Positions 1 through 10,903 of a DNA stretch of 64,000 nt are shown piece after piece. The stretch is from Rhodocyclales bacterium (GTDB lineage: Bacteria > Pseudomonadota > Gammaproteobacteria > Burkholderiales > Rhodocyclaceae): positions 1 to 64,000 of the forward strand of contig JAPLQX010000017.1 in assembly GCA_026399435.1 (NCBI GenBank), read 5' to 3'. A program made the translations under genes and the position numbers. The stretch's first letter is position 1, and each line of letters begins with the position of its first letter. Below the pieces are notes generated by a model. It saw only the letters and a list, made by a program, of their open reading frames with translations. It searched no databases and was not told where the DNA came from.

Positions 1-68
1 TGAATCTGTTATTTCTCGGTGGGTCCCTCGCCATGCTTGCACTTTCGGCAATTCTATTCTGTGCGTAA
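1..68 (+). CDS. C-terminal end of a cassette-encoded protein, cut by the window edge
   Basis: Frame 3 is open from the window start to a TAA at 66-68 and encodes a strongly hydrophobic tail ending in ILFCA, consistent with a terminal membrane helix. The stop lies 6 bases before the first attC, which is the normal spacing of a cassette gene to its attC. The N-terminus lies outside the window, so the function cannot be judged. Confidence 0.55.
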   Translation, partial: NLLFLGGSLAMLALSAILFCA

Positions 69-74
69 TACCGC

Positions 75-143
75 GCCTAACCCATCCATCAACACGGACG
101 CTGGCGATAAGGCCGCCGGCGCCGGTTATGTCAAACGTTGGAC
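75..143 (+). other. attC recombination site (first)
   Basis: The left core GCCTAAC (75-81) fits RYYYAAC and the right core GTTGGAC (137-143) fits GTTRRRY. Between them the arms CGG-A-CGCTGGCG and CGCCGGCGCCG pair with one G-T wobble and one unpaired A, the extrahelical base that sets strand choice for integron integrases. Total length is 69 bp, within the usual attC range. Its overall sequence resembles the second site, as expected within one chromosomal array. Confidence 0.85.
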
Positions 144-149
144 CTCAAC

Positions 150-893
150 ATGAACGCCATTCTCCGGTCACTCCTTGTCGCGGTTGCTTTGGTGTGCTCA
201 CCTGCGTTTGCGGCCGTGGAGAAGTTCACCGATGCTGATGCGCTAGGACGTTGGATAACGTACTACTACACGAAGCCTGAGCCTGACCGCGTCGCTGAAG
301 CTATCCGATCTGCCAGTTCCAAAGGCTTTATGAAGAACGGGCAGAAGGCTCCGCCGTTCATTGGGTTCATCGCAGGGGTCATTTCCAAGAACCCCTCGAT
401 AGCCCAGCCTCTTGCTGAACAGCTCAAGTCTCTGCCGGTAGTTGATCAACCGATACTTATCTTGGGTGTCTGGTACTCGGCATACCCAGAAGCGAAACCG
501 CTTTTGGAGCGGCTCAGGAAATCCATGCCGAAACACAAGGAGATGATTGACAACCTGTTGGCTAATGGCCGACCGAGTCTGCTGGAGCTGCCGTTGGAGC
601 AAGGGCCATGGGTGCTTGACGCACTTTGGGGTTACTTTATGGCAACCGGTGATGACGCCCCGATCGCCAGAATCATTTCTGCTCTTCCGTGGGTCAACGT
701 CCGTGGCGATGTTTCCCGTCTCCTGGTTGGTGGCGCCGCAAGGTGGTCGCTCATTTCAAACGCCATCCAGCACAAGCCGGTAATGACAGCCTGCCGAAAG
801 GAATTGGCGTCTCAGCCGAAAGAGGTAACGGACGTTCTCCGTGAGGTGATTGCTGAAGCCGAAAAGGACATGAAGGAGGGCAAGACGCAGTGA
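150..893 (+). CDS. Cassette-encoded secreted protein of unknown function
   Basis: The protein has 247 aa. The ORF track starts at the TTG at 138, but that TTG is part of the attC core GTTGGAC; the ATG at 150 gives a clean signal peptide (MNAILRSLLVAVALVCSPAFA, cut after AFA). The mature part looks mostly alpha-helical, with a charged, lysine-rich C-terminus (EKDMKEGKTQ) and no motif I recognise. It is the only gene of its cassette and stops 1 bp before the next attC. No promoter is visible within the cassette, so expression would depend on read-through from the left. Export is inferred from the signal peptide alone. Confidence 0.8.
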   Translation: MNAILRSLLVAVALVCSPAFAAVEKFTDADALGRWITYYYTKPEPDRVAEAIRSASSKGFMKNGQKAPPFIGFIAGVISKNPSIAQPLAEQLKSLPVVDQPILILGVWYSAYPEAKPLLERLRKSMPKHKEMIDNLLANGRPSLLELPLEQGPWVLDALWGYFMATGDDAPIARIISALPWVNVRGDVSRLLVGGAARWSLISNAIQHKPVMTACRKELASQPKEVTDVLREVIAEAEKDMKEGKTQ

Positions 894-894
894 G

Positions 895-964
895 GTCCAA
901 CCCATCAATCCACAGGACGCTGCGCGATGAAGCCGCGCAGCGCCTGTGATTTCAGACGTTGGGC
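895..964 (+). other. attC recombination site (second, last of the array)
   Basis: The left core GTCCAAC (895-901) and right core GTTGGGC (958-964) match RYYYAAC and GTTRRRY. The inner arms CACAGG-A-CGCTGCGC and GCGCAGCGCCTGTG pair perfectly except for one extrahelical A, an almost textbook attC hairpin of 70 bp. It closes the cassette containing the 247-aa gene. No further attC is seen to its right. Confidence 0.9.
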
Positions 965-1005
965 ATCACAAGACATATGAGCGCGCTCGTTTCATCAATC
1001 AAAGG

Positions 1006-1048
1006 AATCAAAGGGGCCAGGTTCGAATTGATGAATTGGTGAAAATCG
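1006..1048 (+). repeat. 43-bp direct repeat, copy 1
   Basis: The stretch beginning AATCAAAGGGGCCAGGTTCG and ending GGTGAAAATCG occurs twice without a mismatch, here and at 1071-1113, 65 bp apart start to start. A shorter shared word, GACATATGA, precedes both copies at 972 and 1058. AAAGGGG(T/C)CAGGTTCGAATTG-like words are typical of scattered intergenic repeats linked to IS200-like REP transposases; that link is inference because no transposase is in the window. Confidence 0.85.
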
Positions 1049-1070
1049 TTAGGCATCGACATATGAAGCC

Positions 1071-1113
1071 AATCAAAGGGGCCAGGTTCGAATTGATGAA
1101 TTGGTGAAAATCG
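1071..1113 (+). repeat. 43-bp direct repeat, copy 2
   Basis: Identical to copy 1 over 43 bp. Only 22 bp lie between the copies. The rest of the gap between the last attC and thrC (965-1200) shows no convincing gene; the 67-aa minus-strand ORF 952-1155 is built largely from the repeats and overlaps the attC. Confidence 0.85.
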
Positions 1114-1200
1114 CCGTGCCGCCAGTGCCGACTTTTCGCTGTCTCCGATACCCATTAGTCATCCGAGTTTCTTAACATTTTCTGATTCCCTCATCCTGAC

Positions 1201-2625
1201 ATGAAGTACATCAGTACCCGCGGCCACGCCGAACGCCAGTCCTTCTGCGATATCCTGCTCGGCGGCCTCGCGCCCGACGGCGGGCTTTACCTGCCCGAGT
1301 CCTATCCGCAGGTGGCCGGACAACTCGAGGAATGGCGCGGCCTGTCCTATGCAGAGCTTGCGTTCCGCATCCTGAGCCTGTTCATCACCGACATTCCGGC
1401 GGCGGACCTCAAGGCGATCTGCGACAAGACCTACACGGCGCAGACTTATCGCTGGTGCCGGCCGGGCCGCCAGGCGGCCGACATCGTGCCGCTGACATCG
1501 CTGGAGCCGGATTTCCATCTGCTGGAACTGTCCAACGGGCCGACGCTGGCGTTCAAGGACATGGCCATGCAGTTGCTCGGCAACCTGTTCGAGTATGTGC
1601 TGGACCAGCGCGGCGAGACCATCAACATCCTCGGCGCGACCTCTGGCGATACCGGGTCGGCCGCCGAATACGCGATGCGCGGCAAGCACAATGTCCGCGT
1701 CTTCATGCTTTCGCCCGAGGGCCGCATGAGCGCCTTCCAGCGCGCGCAGATGTATTCCCTGCAGGACGCGAACATTTTCAACATCGCCGTGCGCGGCATG
1801 TTCGATGATGCCCAGGACATCGTCAAGGCCGTGTCAAACGACGCCGAATTCAAGGCGAAGTACAAGATAGGCGCGGTGAATTCGATCAATTGGGCGCGCG
1901 TCGCGGCGCAGATCGTGTATTACTTCAAGGGCTATTTCGAAGCCACCCGGTCCAATGCGGAGAAGGTGGCCTTCAGCGTGCCGTCGGGAAACTTCGGCAA
2001 CATCTGCGCCGGCCACATCGCACGCATGATGGGCTTGCCGATCGCCCGCCTGGTGCTGGCCACCAACGAGAACGACGTGCTCGACGAGTTCTTCCGCAAC
2101 GGTGTCTATCGGCCCAGAACCACGGCGGAGACGCACATTACATCGAGTCCGTCGATGGATATTTCGAAGGCGTCGAATTTCGAGCGCTTTGTTTTCGACC
2201 TGGTCGGCCGCGACGCGGCCATGGTGCGCCAGCTGTGGCGCGAGGTCGATGCCGGCGGCAGCTTCAGCCTGGCCGGCGGTCCGTTCGCCGCGCGGGTGGC
2301 GGACTACGGTTTCGTCTCCGGTTGCAGTTCACACGCCGACCGCCTGGCGACGATACGCGATGTCTGGGAACGCTACGGGCTGATGATAGACACCCATACC
2401 GCCGACGGGGTCAAGGTGGCGCGGGAACACCGCCTGGCGGGCGAGGCGATGGTCGTGCTGGAGACTGCGCAGCCGGTCAAATTCGCCGAAACGATACGGG
2501 AAGCCCTGGGCCGTGATCCGGTGCGGCCGGCGGAACTCGATGGTCTGGAAAACCTGCCGCAGCGCGTCGAACTGGTCGATGCGAAGGTGGATCAGATCAA
2601 GGGCATCATCATCCGCGAATGCTGA
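1201..2625 (+). CDS. thrC: Threonine synthase
   Basis: This PLP enzyme converts O-phospho-L-homoserine to L-threonine, the last step of threonine synthesis. The 474-aa length and the N-terminus (MKYISTRG, then the APDGGLYLPE segment) fit the longer proteobacterial/fungal class. The PLP lysine is in the GPTLAFKDMAMQ motif at about residue 119, and the phosphate-binding loop GATSGDTGSAAEYA follows near 145-158. The ATG at 1201 matches the family N-terminus. In many betaproteobacteria thrC follows hom (homoserine dehydrogenase); here its upstream neighbour is the integron cassette array. Confidence 0.97.
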   Translation: MKYISTRGHAERQSFCDILLGGLAPDGGLYLPESYPQVAGQLEEWRGLSYAELAFRILSLFITDIPAADLKAICDKTYTAQTYRWCRPGRQAADIVPLTSLEPDFHLLELSNGPTLAFKDMAMQLLGNLFEYVLDQRGETINILGATSGDTGSAAEYAMRGKHNVRVFMLSPEGRMSAFQRAQMYSLQDANIFNIAVRGMFDDAQDIVKAVSNDAEFKAKYKIGAVNSINWARVAAQIVYYFKGYFEATRSNAEKVAFSVPSGNFGNICAGHIARMMGLPIARLVLATNENDVLDEFFRNGVYRPRTTAETHITSSPSMDISKASNFERFVFDLVGRDAAMVRQLWREVDAGGSFSLAGGPFAARVADYGFVSGCSSHADRLATIRDVWERYGLMIDTHTADGVKVAREHRLAGEAMVVLETAQPVKFAETIREALGRDPVRPAELDGLENLPQRVELVDAKVDQIKGIIIREC

Positions 2626-2697
2626 TGCGGTGCGGCGCATGCCGCTGACGGAGAGTTCCCGAAGGAACTGTCAGGACGACGGATTGAAGCCTGCGAA

Positions 2698-2835
2698 CTA
2701 CAGATAGATGACCGCCGGAAACACCGTGATGGCGAGCACCAGTATCAGCCATTCCAGGTTGTGGCGCGCCAGAAACCCGGTGAAATGCATGACCAGCACA
2801 ACGATGGCGAGGATGTAGTACAGGATGAAGAGCAT
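2698..2835 (-). CDS. 45-aa small membrane protein, unrecognised
   Basis: This ORF is too short for the supplied track. On the minus strand an ATG at 2835 is preceded by a good Shine-Dalgarno (GGAGAATAAA-ATG) and opens 45 codons to a TAG at 2698-2700. The protein MLFILYYILAIVVLVMHF... has two hydrophobic segments (about residues 1-23 and 29-45) separated by a short charged turn (ARHNLEW), consistent with a two-helix hairpin in the inner membrane. It lies between the end of thrC and the end of parC. I do not recognise the family. The RBS and the membrane-protein composition, not homology, support it. Confidence 0.6.
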   Translation of the reverse strand: MLFILYYILAIVVLVMHFTGFLARHNLEWLILVLAITVFPAVIYL

Positions 2836-2913
2836 TTTATTCTCCGTCGGCGGCATCCATTCGAGAAGATCGCAAGCGAATACCGGTAGGCCAGTTTCGC
2901 AAAGATTCTAGCA

Positions 2914-5300
<2,387 letters not shown>

Positions 5301-5301
<1 letters not shown>

Positions 5302-7277
5302 CAGAGGTCTGCCTCCACGAGGTGACCGTTCAGTTCCATCCAGGCCCGGCGCGATGAGGCTTCGCCTTTGCCCATCAGCAGATTGAAAAGTTTCAGCGTG
5401 GCTTCGTCGGCACCCGGCAGATCGATGACCGGCAGCACGCGGCGGGTGGCTGGCGCCATCGCCGTTTCGCGCAACTGATCAGGATTCATCTCGCCGAGGC
5501 CCTTGAAGCGGCCCACCTCGACGGCATCTTCGCGAATGCCTTCCTTGATCAGGCGATCCTTGATGGCGACCAGTTCGCCTTCATCCAGCGCATACAGCCG
5601 GCGTGCCGGACGCTTCTTGCCCGAGGCGGGGACGTCGATGCGGTAGAGCGGCGGCTGCGCGATGTAGATGTGGCCATGACGGATCAGGGCCGGGAAGTGG
5701 CGGTAGAACAGGGTCAGCAGCAGGGTCTGGATGTGCGCGCCGTCGACGTCGGCATCGGACATGATGACCAGCTTGCCGTAGCGCAGGCCGGAGAGATCCG
5801 GACTGTCTTCCGGGCGATGCGGGTCAACGCCGAGCGCCACGGCGATGTCGTGAATTTCGTTGTTGGCGAACAGGCGTCCGGCTTCGACTTCCCATGAGTT
5901 GAGCACTTTGCCGCGCAAGGGCAGGATGGCCTGGGTTTCCTTGTTGCGCGCCATCTTGGCCGAGCCGCCGGCGGAATCGCCCTCGACCAGGAAGAGTTCG
6001 TTTTCGGCAATGTCGGTCGATTCGCAATCGGAGAGCTTGCCCGGCAGCACGGCGACGCCGGACTGCTTGCGCTTTTCGACCTTCTGCGCATTCTTCTGTC
6101 GTGCCAGCGCCTGTCGGATAGAGATTTCGGCGATCGCCTTGCCCGCCTCGACATGCTGGTTGAGCCAGATCTCGAAGGGGTCGCGGACCATGCTGGAGAC
6201 CAGCTTCACCGCTTCGCGCGAGTTGAGCTTTTCCTTCACCTGCCCCTGAAACTGCGGGTCGAGGATGCGCGCCGAGAGGACATAGGCCATGCGGCTGCAG
6301 ACGTCGTCCTGCTGCAGCTTGACGCCGCGCGGCAGCAGCGCCCGATGTTCGATGAAGGACTTGACGGCCTCGAAGGCGCCGGCGCGCAGACCGGCTTCGT
6401 GGGTGCCGCCGGCGACCGTCGGAATCAGATTGACATACGATTCGGAGGCTACCGCGTCGACGTGCCAGCCAATGGCCCAGGCCGCACCTTCTCCGGCAGC
6501 AAAATCCGCATGGTCGGCATCGGCGTATTTCTCGGCAGCATAGAGCGGGGCCACCGCTTCGGCATTGCCGGCCATTTCGGTCAGGTAGCCGGCAAGGCCG
6601 GTGGGATAGCTCCAGGTCTTGCTGCTGATGCTGCCGTCGGGCTGCTCGATGTCGAGCCGCACCTTGACGCCGGGCAGCAGCACGGCCTTGGAGCGCAGCA
6701 GGCGTTCCAGCTCGGCCGGCGGGACTTTTGGCGCATCGAAGTATTTCGGATCGGGCCAGACACGAACGCGGGTACCGCTCTGGCGGCCGCAGCTGCCCGT
6801 TTCGGTCAGGGCGCCGACTTTCTCGCCGCCGCCGGAGAATTCGATGGCCCAGATCTTTCCTTCGCGCCGCACTTCGACCGAGACGCGGGTGGACAGCGCA
6901 TTGGTCACGGCGACGCCGACACCGTGCAGGCCGCCGGAAAAGGCGTAGGCGGACGTTCCGGTGTTCTTGTCGAACTTGCCGCCGGCATGCAGCCGGGTGA
7001 AGGCCAGCACCACGACCGGGATCTTCTCGTCGGGATGGAGGCCGACCGGAATGCCGCGGCCGTCGTCGGTGACCGTGATCGAGCCATCGAGGTGGAGCAG
7101 GACGTGCAGGTTTTTCGCATGTCCGCCAAGCGCTTCGTCGGCAGAGTTGTCGATGACTTCCTGAATGATGTGGGCCGGCGAGTCGGTGCGGGTGTACATG
7201 CCGGGGCGCTCGCGCACCGGCTCCAGTCCCTTGAGGACACGGAAGGATGATTCGTCGTAAGTGGGGGTGACAGCCAT
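5301..7277 (-). CDS. parE: DNA topoisomerase IV subunit B
   Basis: ParE is the ATPase subunit of topoisomerase IV. The 658-aa protein has the GHKL ATP-binding motifs ([19 protein letters not shown] and GGLHGVG) in its first 125 residues, the transducer domain, and a C-terminal TOPRIM with EGDSAGG and [10 protein letters not shown]. The length fits ParE rather than the longer GyrB, and the parC neighbour agrees. It starts 22 bp downstream of rfbD on the same strand, so parE-parC may be read from the rfb transcript as well as from a promoter inside rfbD. Confidence 0.96.
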
Positions 7278-7299
7278 GTTTCGTATAGGTATGGAAAGA

Positions 7300-8178
7300 T
7301 CAGAAGCGTGCGTCGGCGAGACAGTCGATCAGTCCCGTGTGCCAGTCGGGCAGGGCCAGGCCAAAGTCGCGCCGAAAGCACGAACAGTCGAGCCGCGAGT
7401 TGGCCGGTCGTGGGGCAGGCAGCGGATAGTCGGCGCTGGTGATACGGTGAACCATCGGCGACTTGTCCAGCAAGCCGGCCGCTTGCGCTGCGGCGAAGAT
7501 GGCTTCGGCATAGCCGTGCCAGCTCGTCTCGCCTGCGGCGGCGAGATGATACAGACCGTCAGGGACTTCCTTGCGGGCGACGATCAGGGCCGTCACGTCG
7601 GCCAGATGGCGGGTCCAGGTCGGGGCGCCGACCTGATCGCCCACGACACGCAAAGGCGCGCGCAACTCGTCCCATTCGCGTCCCAGGCGCAGCATGGTCT
7701 TCATGAAATTTGCGCCGTGCAGGCCGTACACCCAGCTGGTGCGAAAGATCAAATGGCGCCCGCCCGCGGCGGCGATGGCCTGCTCGCCGGCGTGCTTGCT
7801 GCGGCCGTAGACCGCGAGCGGCTCGGGTGTGTCGTCCTCCGTGTAGGGCGTGGGCTTGGTCCCGTCGAACACGTAATCGGTCGAATAATGGATCAGCAGC
7901 GCGCCCAGGCGCCGGGCCTCCTCGGCAAGGATGCCGGGCGCCACGGCGTTGATGGCTTCTGCCACTGCCGGCTCGGCCTCGGCCTTGTCTACTTGCGTGT
8001 AGGCGGCAGCATTGACGACGACCGTGGGGGCAATCGCGCGCACGGCAGTGCGCAGGGCATCCGGCTGGGCCAGGTCGAGTTGGCTGCGATCGCAGGCGAC
8101 CAACTCGCCGAGGCAGGCCAGCGAGCGTTTCAATTCGCGACCGAGCTGCCCGGCGGCGCCCGTGAGCAGGATCTTCAT
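7300..8178 (-). CDS. rfbD: dTDP-4-dehydrorhamnose reductase
   Basis: This NAD(P)H-dependent SDR enzyme makes dTDP-L-rhamnose, the last step of the pathway. The 292-aa protein starts with the nucleotide-binding GAAGQLG motif and carries STDYVFDG and YGRSKHAGE, the Thr/Tyr/Lys catalytic set of the RmlD family. It is the last gene of the four-gene rfbBACD cluster and overlaps rfbC by 4 bp (ATGA). Confidence 0.96.
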   Translation of the reverse strand: MKILLTGAAGQLGRELKRSLACLGELVACDRSQLDLAQPDALRTAVRAIAPTVVVNAAAYTQVDKAEAEPAVAEAINAVAPGILAEEARRLGALLIHYSTDYVFDGTKPTPYTEDDTPEPLAVYGRSKHAGEQAIAAAGGRHLIFRTSWVYGLHGANFMKTMLRLGREWDELRAPLRVVGDQVGAPTWTRHLADVTALIVARKEVPDGLYHLAAAGETSWHGYAEAIFAAAQAAGLLDKSPMVHRITSADYPLPAPRPANSRLDCSCFRRDFGLALPDWHTGLIDCLADARF

Positions 8179-8717
8179 GCGAAGGTTTCAGCCTCGCCAA
8201 AGGGCCGGCCGGCGACGTCCTTGGCCGCCAGCAGCGGCTCGCCGGTCAGCGGCCAGGGAATCGCGAGCTGCGGATCGTTCCACAACAGCGTGCGCTCGTG
8301 CGCCGGGCTCCAGTAGTCGGTCGTCTTGTAGAGGAATTCGGCGGAGTCCGAGGTGACGCAGAAGCCGTGGGCGAAGCCGGGTGGAATCCAGGCCATCCTC
8401 TTGTCGTCGGCAGACAGCACGAAGCCGACCCATTGGCCGAAAGTCGGCGAAGAGCGCCGCAAATCCACCGCCACGTCATAGACTGAACCCGTGGTCACCC
8501 GGATCAGCTTGCCCTGGGCGTGATCGATCTGGTAGTGCAGGCCGCGCACTACATTCTTCTGCGATTTCGAATGATTGTCCTGCACGAAGTCGGCATCGAT
8601 GCCGAGTTCGGCGAAGGCGCGCTTGTTCCAGCTCTCAAAGAAGAAGCCGCGCTCGTCACCGAACACCTTTGGTTCGAGCAGCAGCACATCGGGGATGGCC
8701 GTCGGAATGAGCTTCAT
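8175..8717 (-). CDS. rfbC: dTDP-4-dehydrorhamnose 3,5-epimerase
   Basis: This cupin-fold enzyme epimerises C3 and C5 of dTDP-4-keto-6-deoxyglucose. At 180 aa it is the usual length. The catalytic histidine lies in VVRGLHYQ (about H63), and GERGFFFES-like and PPGFAHGF motifs (here DERGFFFES and IPPGFAHGF) are present. Four-base overlaps with rfbA and rfbD show a translationally coupled operon. Confidence 0.96.
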   Translation of the reverse strand: MKLIPTAIPDVLLLEPKVFGDERGFFFESWNKRAFAELGIDADFVQDNHSKSQKNVVRGLHYQIDHAQGKLIRVTTGSVYDVAVDLRRSSPTFGQWVGFVLSADDKRMAWIPPGFAHGFCVTSDSAEFLYKTTDYWSPAHERTLLWNDPQLAIPWPLTGEPLLAAKDVAGRPFGEAETFA

Positions 8718-9631
8718 CCACGCACCTCACGTTCGAGCAGGCCCAGCAGATATTGGCCATAGCGGCTCTTGGCCAACGGCTCGGCCAGCTTGGCCAGCTG
8801 CGCATCATTGATCCATTTCTGCCGCCAGGCCACTTCCTCCGGACAGGCCACCTTGAGGCCCTGGCGCTTTTCGATGACCTCGATGAACTGGCCGGCTTCC
8901 AACAGCGACTCATGGGTGCCGGTGTCGAGCCAAGCCATGCCACGGCCCATGATCTCGACCTTGAGCTGGCCCTTTTCGAGATAGATCCGGTTGAGGTCGG
9001 TGATCTCGAGCTCGCCGCGCGTCGAGGGCTTGAGTCGGGCTGCGATGTCGCACACCTGCTCGTCGTAGAAGTAGAGCCCGGTGACCGCATAGCGCGACTT
9101 CGGCGCCTTGGGCTTCTCTTCGATGCTGATGGCGCGTCCCGCCGCATCGAACTCGACCACGCCGTAGCGCTCCGGGTCGCTGACCGCGTAGGCGAACACC
9201 GTGGCGCCCGCGCCGACTGTTAACCCACCCCCGGCCGCACTCTGCAACTGCTGGGCGAAATCATGGCCGTAGAACAGGTTGTCGCCGAGCACCAGGGCCG
9301 AGGGATGGTCGCCGACGAAGTCACGGCCGATGACGAAGGCCTGCGCCAGTCCGTCCGGGCTGGGTTGCACCGCGTAGGTGATCTCGATGCCCCACTGCGA
9401 GCCATCGCCCAGCAGCTGTTCGAAGCGCGGCGTATCCAGCGGCGTCGAGATCAGCAGGATTTCACGAATGCCCGCCAGCATCAGCGTGGTCAGCGGGTAG
9501 TAGATCATCGGCTTGTCGTAGATCGGCAGCAGCTGCTTGGACACGGCCAGCGTGACCGGGTGCAGCCGAGTACCGGAGCCGCCGGCGAGGATGATGCCGC
9601 GGGTGCTCTTCGTTTGGGGCAACTGGCTCAT
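8714..9631 (-). CDS. rfbA: Glucose-1-phosphate thymidylyltransferase
   Basis: This enzyme forms dTDP-glucose from glucose-1-phosphate and dTTP, the first pathway step. The nucleotidyltransferase signature [14 protein letters not shown] sits near the N-terminus, followed by [15 protein letters not shown]. The track start at 9661 lies inside rfbB; the ATG at 9631 gives [12 protein letters not shown], a 305-aa protein of normal size and a 4-bp overlap with the rfbB stop, so I chose it. Confidence 0.96.
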   Translation of the reverse strand: MSQLPQTKSTRGIILAGGSGTRLHPVTLAVSKQLLPIYDKPMIYYPLTTLMLAGIREILLISTPLDTPRFEQLLGDGSQWGIEITYAVQPSPDGLAQAFVIGRDFVGDHPSALVLGDNLFYGHDFAQQLQSAAGGGLTVGAGATVFAYAVSDPERYGVVEFDAAGRAISIEEKPKAPKSRYAVTGLYFYDEQVCDIAARLKPSTRGELEITDLNRIYLEKGQLKVEIMGRGMAWLDTGTHESLLEAGQFIEVIEKRQGLKVACPEEVAWRQKWINDAQLAKLAEPLAKSRYGQYLLGLLEREVRG

Positions 9632-10695
9632 TGGCGATCTCCGTAGTTGCGATCCATCCACTGCCGGTATTCGCCGGAGACGACATGGGCCACCCAGGCC
9701 GGATTCTCCAGATACCAGAGCACTGTCCTTCGCATTCCCGACTCGAAGCTTTCCTGCGGGGTCCAGCCCAGCTCGCGCTGGATTTTCGTCGCGTCGATGG
9801 CGTAGCGCTTGTCATGGCCGGGTCGGTCGGCGACCGAAATCTTCTGCGTGCGGTAGCTGCGGCCGTCGTGCCGTGGCTTCAGTTCGTCGAGCAGGGCGCA
9901 CAGGGTATCGACCACTTCGAGGTTGGTCTTTTCGTTGTGGCCGCCGATGTTGTAGGTCTCGCCCGGCACGCCCTGCTCGAAGACCAGGCGCAGCGCGCGG
10001 GCATGGTCGTCGACGTAGAGCCAGTCGCGTACGTTGTCGCCGTTGCCATAGATGGGCAGGGGCTTGTCCGAGACGGCATTGTGGATCATTAGCGGGATCA
10101 GCTTTTCGGGGAACTGGCAGGGGCCGTAGTTGTTCGAGCAGTTGGTGATCACGGTCGGCAGGCCATAGGTGTGATGCCAGGCGCGCACCAGGTGGTCGGA
10201 GGCCGCCTTGGAGGCGGAGTATGGCGAATTCGGCTGGTAGGGGCTGGTCTCGACGAACAGGCCGGTGTCGCCCAGCGAACCGAAGACCTCGTCGGTCGAG
10301 ACGTGGTGGAAGCGGAAGGCGGCCTTGGCTTCGGCATCGAGCGCGGACCACCAGGCGCGTGCCGCTTCGAGCAGCGTATAGGTGCCGCTGATATTGGTGT
10401 CGATGAAGTCGCCCGGGCCGTGGATCGACCGGTCGACATGCGACTCGGCGGCGAGGTGGATCACGCCGGCCGGCTGATACGCGGCGAACAGGTCATCCAT
10501 CGCCGCGCGGTCACAAATGTCGCTGCGGCTGAACACGTGGCGCGGGTGGTCGGCAAACTCCGCCAGGGATTCGAGATTGCCGGCGTAGGTCAGCTTGTCG
10601 ATATTGACGATGCGCCAGTCGCTCTCGGCGATCAGCAGGCGTATCAGTGCCGAGCCGATGAAGCCGGCGCCGCCGGTGACGAAGATGGTTTGCAT
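9628..10695 (-). CDS. rfbB: dTDP-glucose 4,6-dehydratase
   Basis: This extended SDR enzyme turns dTDP-glucose into dTDP-4-keto-6-deoxyglucose. The 355-aa protein has the [12 protein letters not shown] Rossmann motif at the N-terminus, the STDEVFGS segment with the catalytic Asp-Glu pair, and [10 protein letters not shown] with the Tyr-Lys pair. It is the first gene of the leftward rfbB-rfbA-rfbC-rfbD cluster, which supplies rhamnose for the polysaccharides assembled further right or for LPS. The gap to the divergent oxygenase gene (10696-10903) should hold promoters for both directions. Confidence 0.96.
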   Translation of the reverse strand: MQTIFVTGGAGFIGSALIRLLIAESDWRIVNIDKLTYAGNLESLAEFADHPRHVFSRSDICDRAAMDDLFAAYQPAGVIHLAAESHVDRSIHGPGDFIDTNISGTYTLLEAARAWWSALDAEAKAAFRFHHVSTDEVFGSLGDTGLFVETSPYQPNSPYSASKAASDHLVRAWHHTYGLPTVITNCSNNYGPCQFPEKLIPLMIHNAVSDKPLPIYGNGDNVRDWLYVDDHARALRLVFEQGVPGETYNIGGHNEKTNLEVVDTLCALLDELKPRHDGRSYRTQKISVADRPGHDKRYAIDATKIQRELGWTPQESFESGMRRTVLWYLENPAWVAHVVSGEYRQWMDRNYGDRQ

Positions 10696-10833
10696 GTAAT
10701 CCAGGGACGGTTGCGGGAAGATGCGGGCGCTGGGCGACCGCTGAGGCGCTATTGTATTCGATCAAAATCCGGGTCCGGAGGGCACGGTGGAACGCCTCCA
10801 TTCGGGCGGGCTGCGGCCGTGGTTCCGCCCCGC

Positions 10834-10863
10834 TTGACAGGCAAAATGCTTTAGACCTAAAAT
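10834..10863 (+). promoter_or_regulatory. Sigma-70-type promoter for the monooxygenase gene, with a palindrome at the -10
   Basis: TTGACA (10834-10839) and TAAAAT (10858-10863) are separated by 18 bp, about 40 bp upstream of the chosen start. The -10 overlaps TTTAG-AC-CTAAA, an inverted repeat with 5-bp arms that could be an operator. The regulator is unknown and operator function is inference. Confidence 0.6.
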
Positions 10864-10903
10864 AAAACAAATCGAGATAATGTCGCCAAACGAGGAGATT
10901 GAG

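Larger units (their letters stand above)
1..964 (+). mobile_element. End of an integron gene-cassette array (two attC sites, one full cassette)
   Basis: Two sites with the attC layout (RYYYAAC at the left, GTTRRRY at the right, imperfect inverted repeat between) flank a single ORF, and the tail of another ORF precedes the first site. This is the arrangement of an integron cassette array: each cassette is one promoterless ORF followed by its own attC. The full cassette runs from the T after the G of GTTGGAC (138) to the G of GTTGGGC (958). No integrase gene or attI is in the window; either lies to the left, or this is a cluster of cassettes lacking an integrase. The array stops 236 bp before thrC. 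Confidence 0.85.

Noticed and set aside
1006-1113. Two identical repeats with a 22-bp spacer as a minimal CRISPR
   Set aside because: The 43-bp repeat is longer than its spacer, there are only two copies and no cas genes; an intergenic duplication or REP-type repeat fits better.
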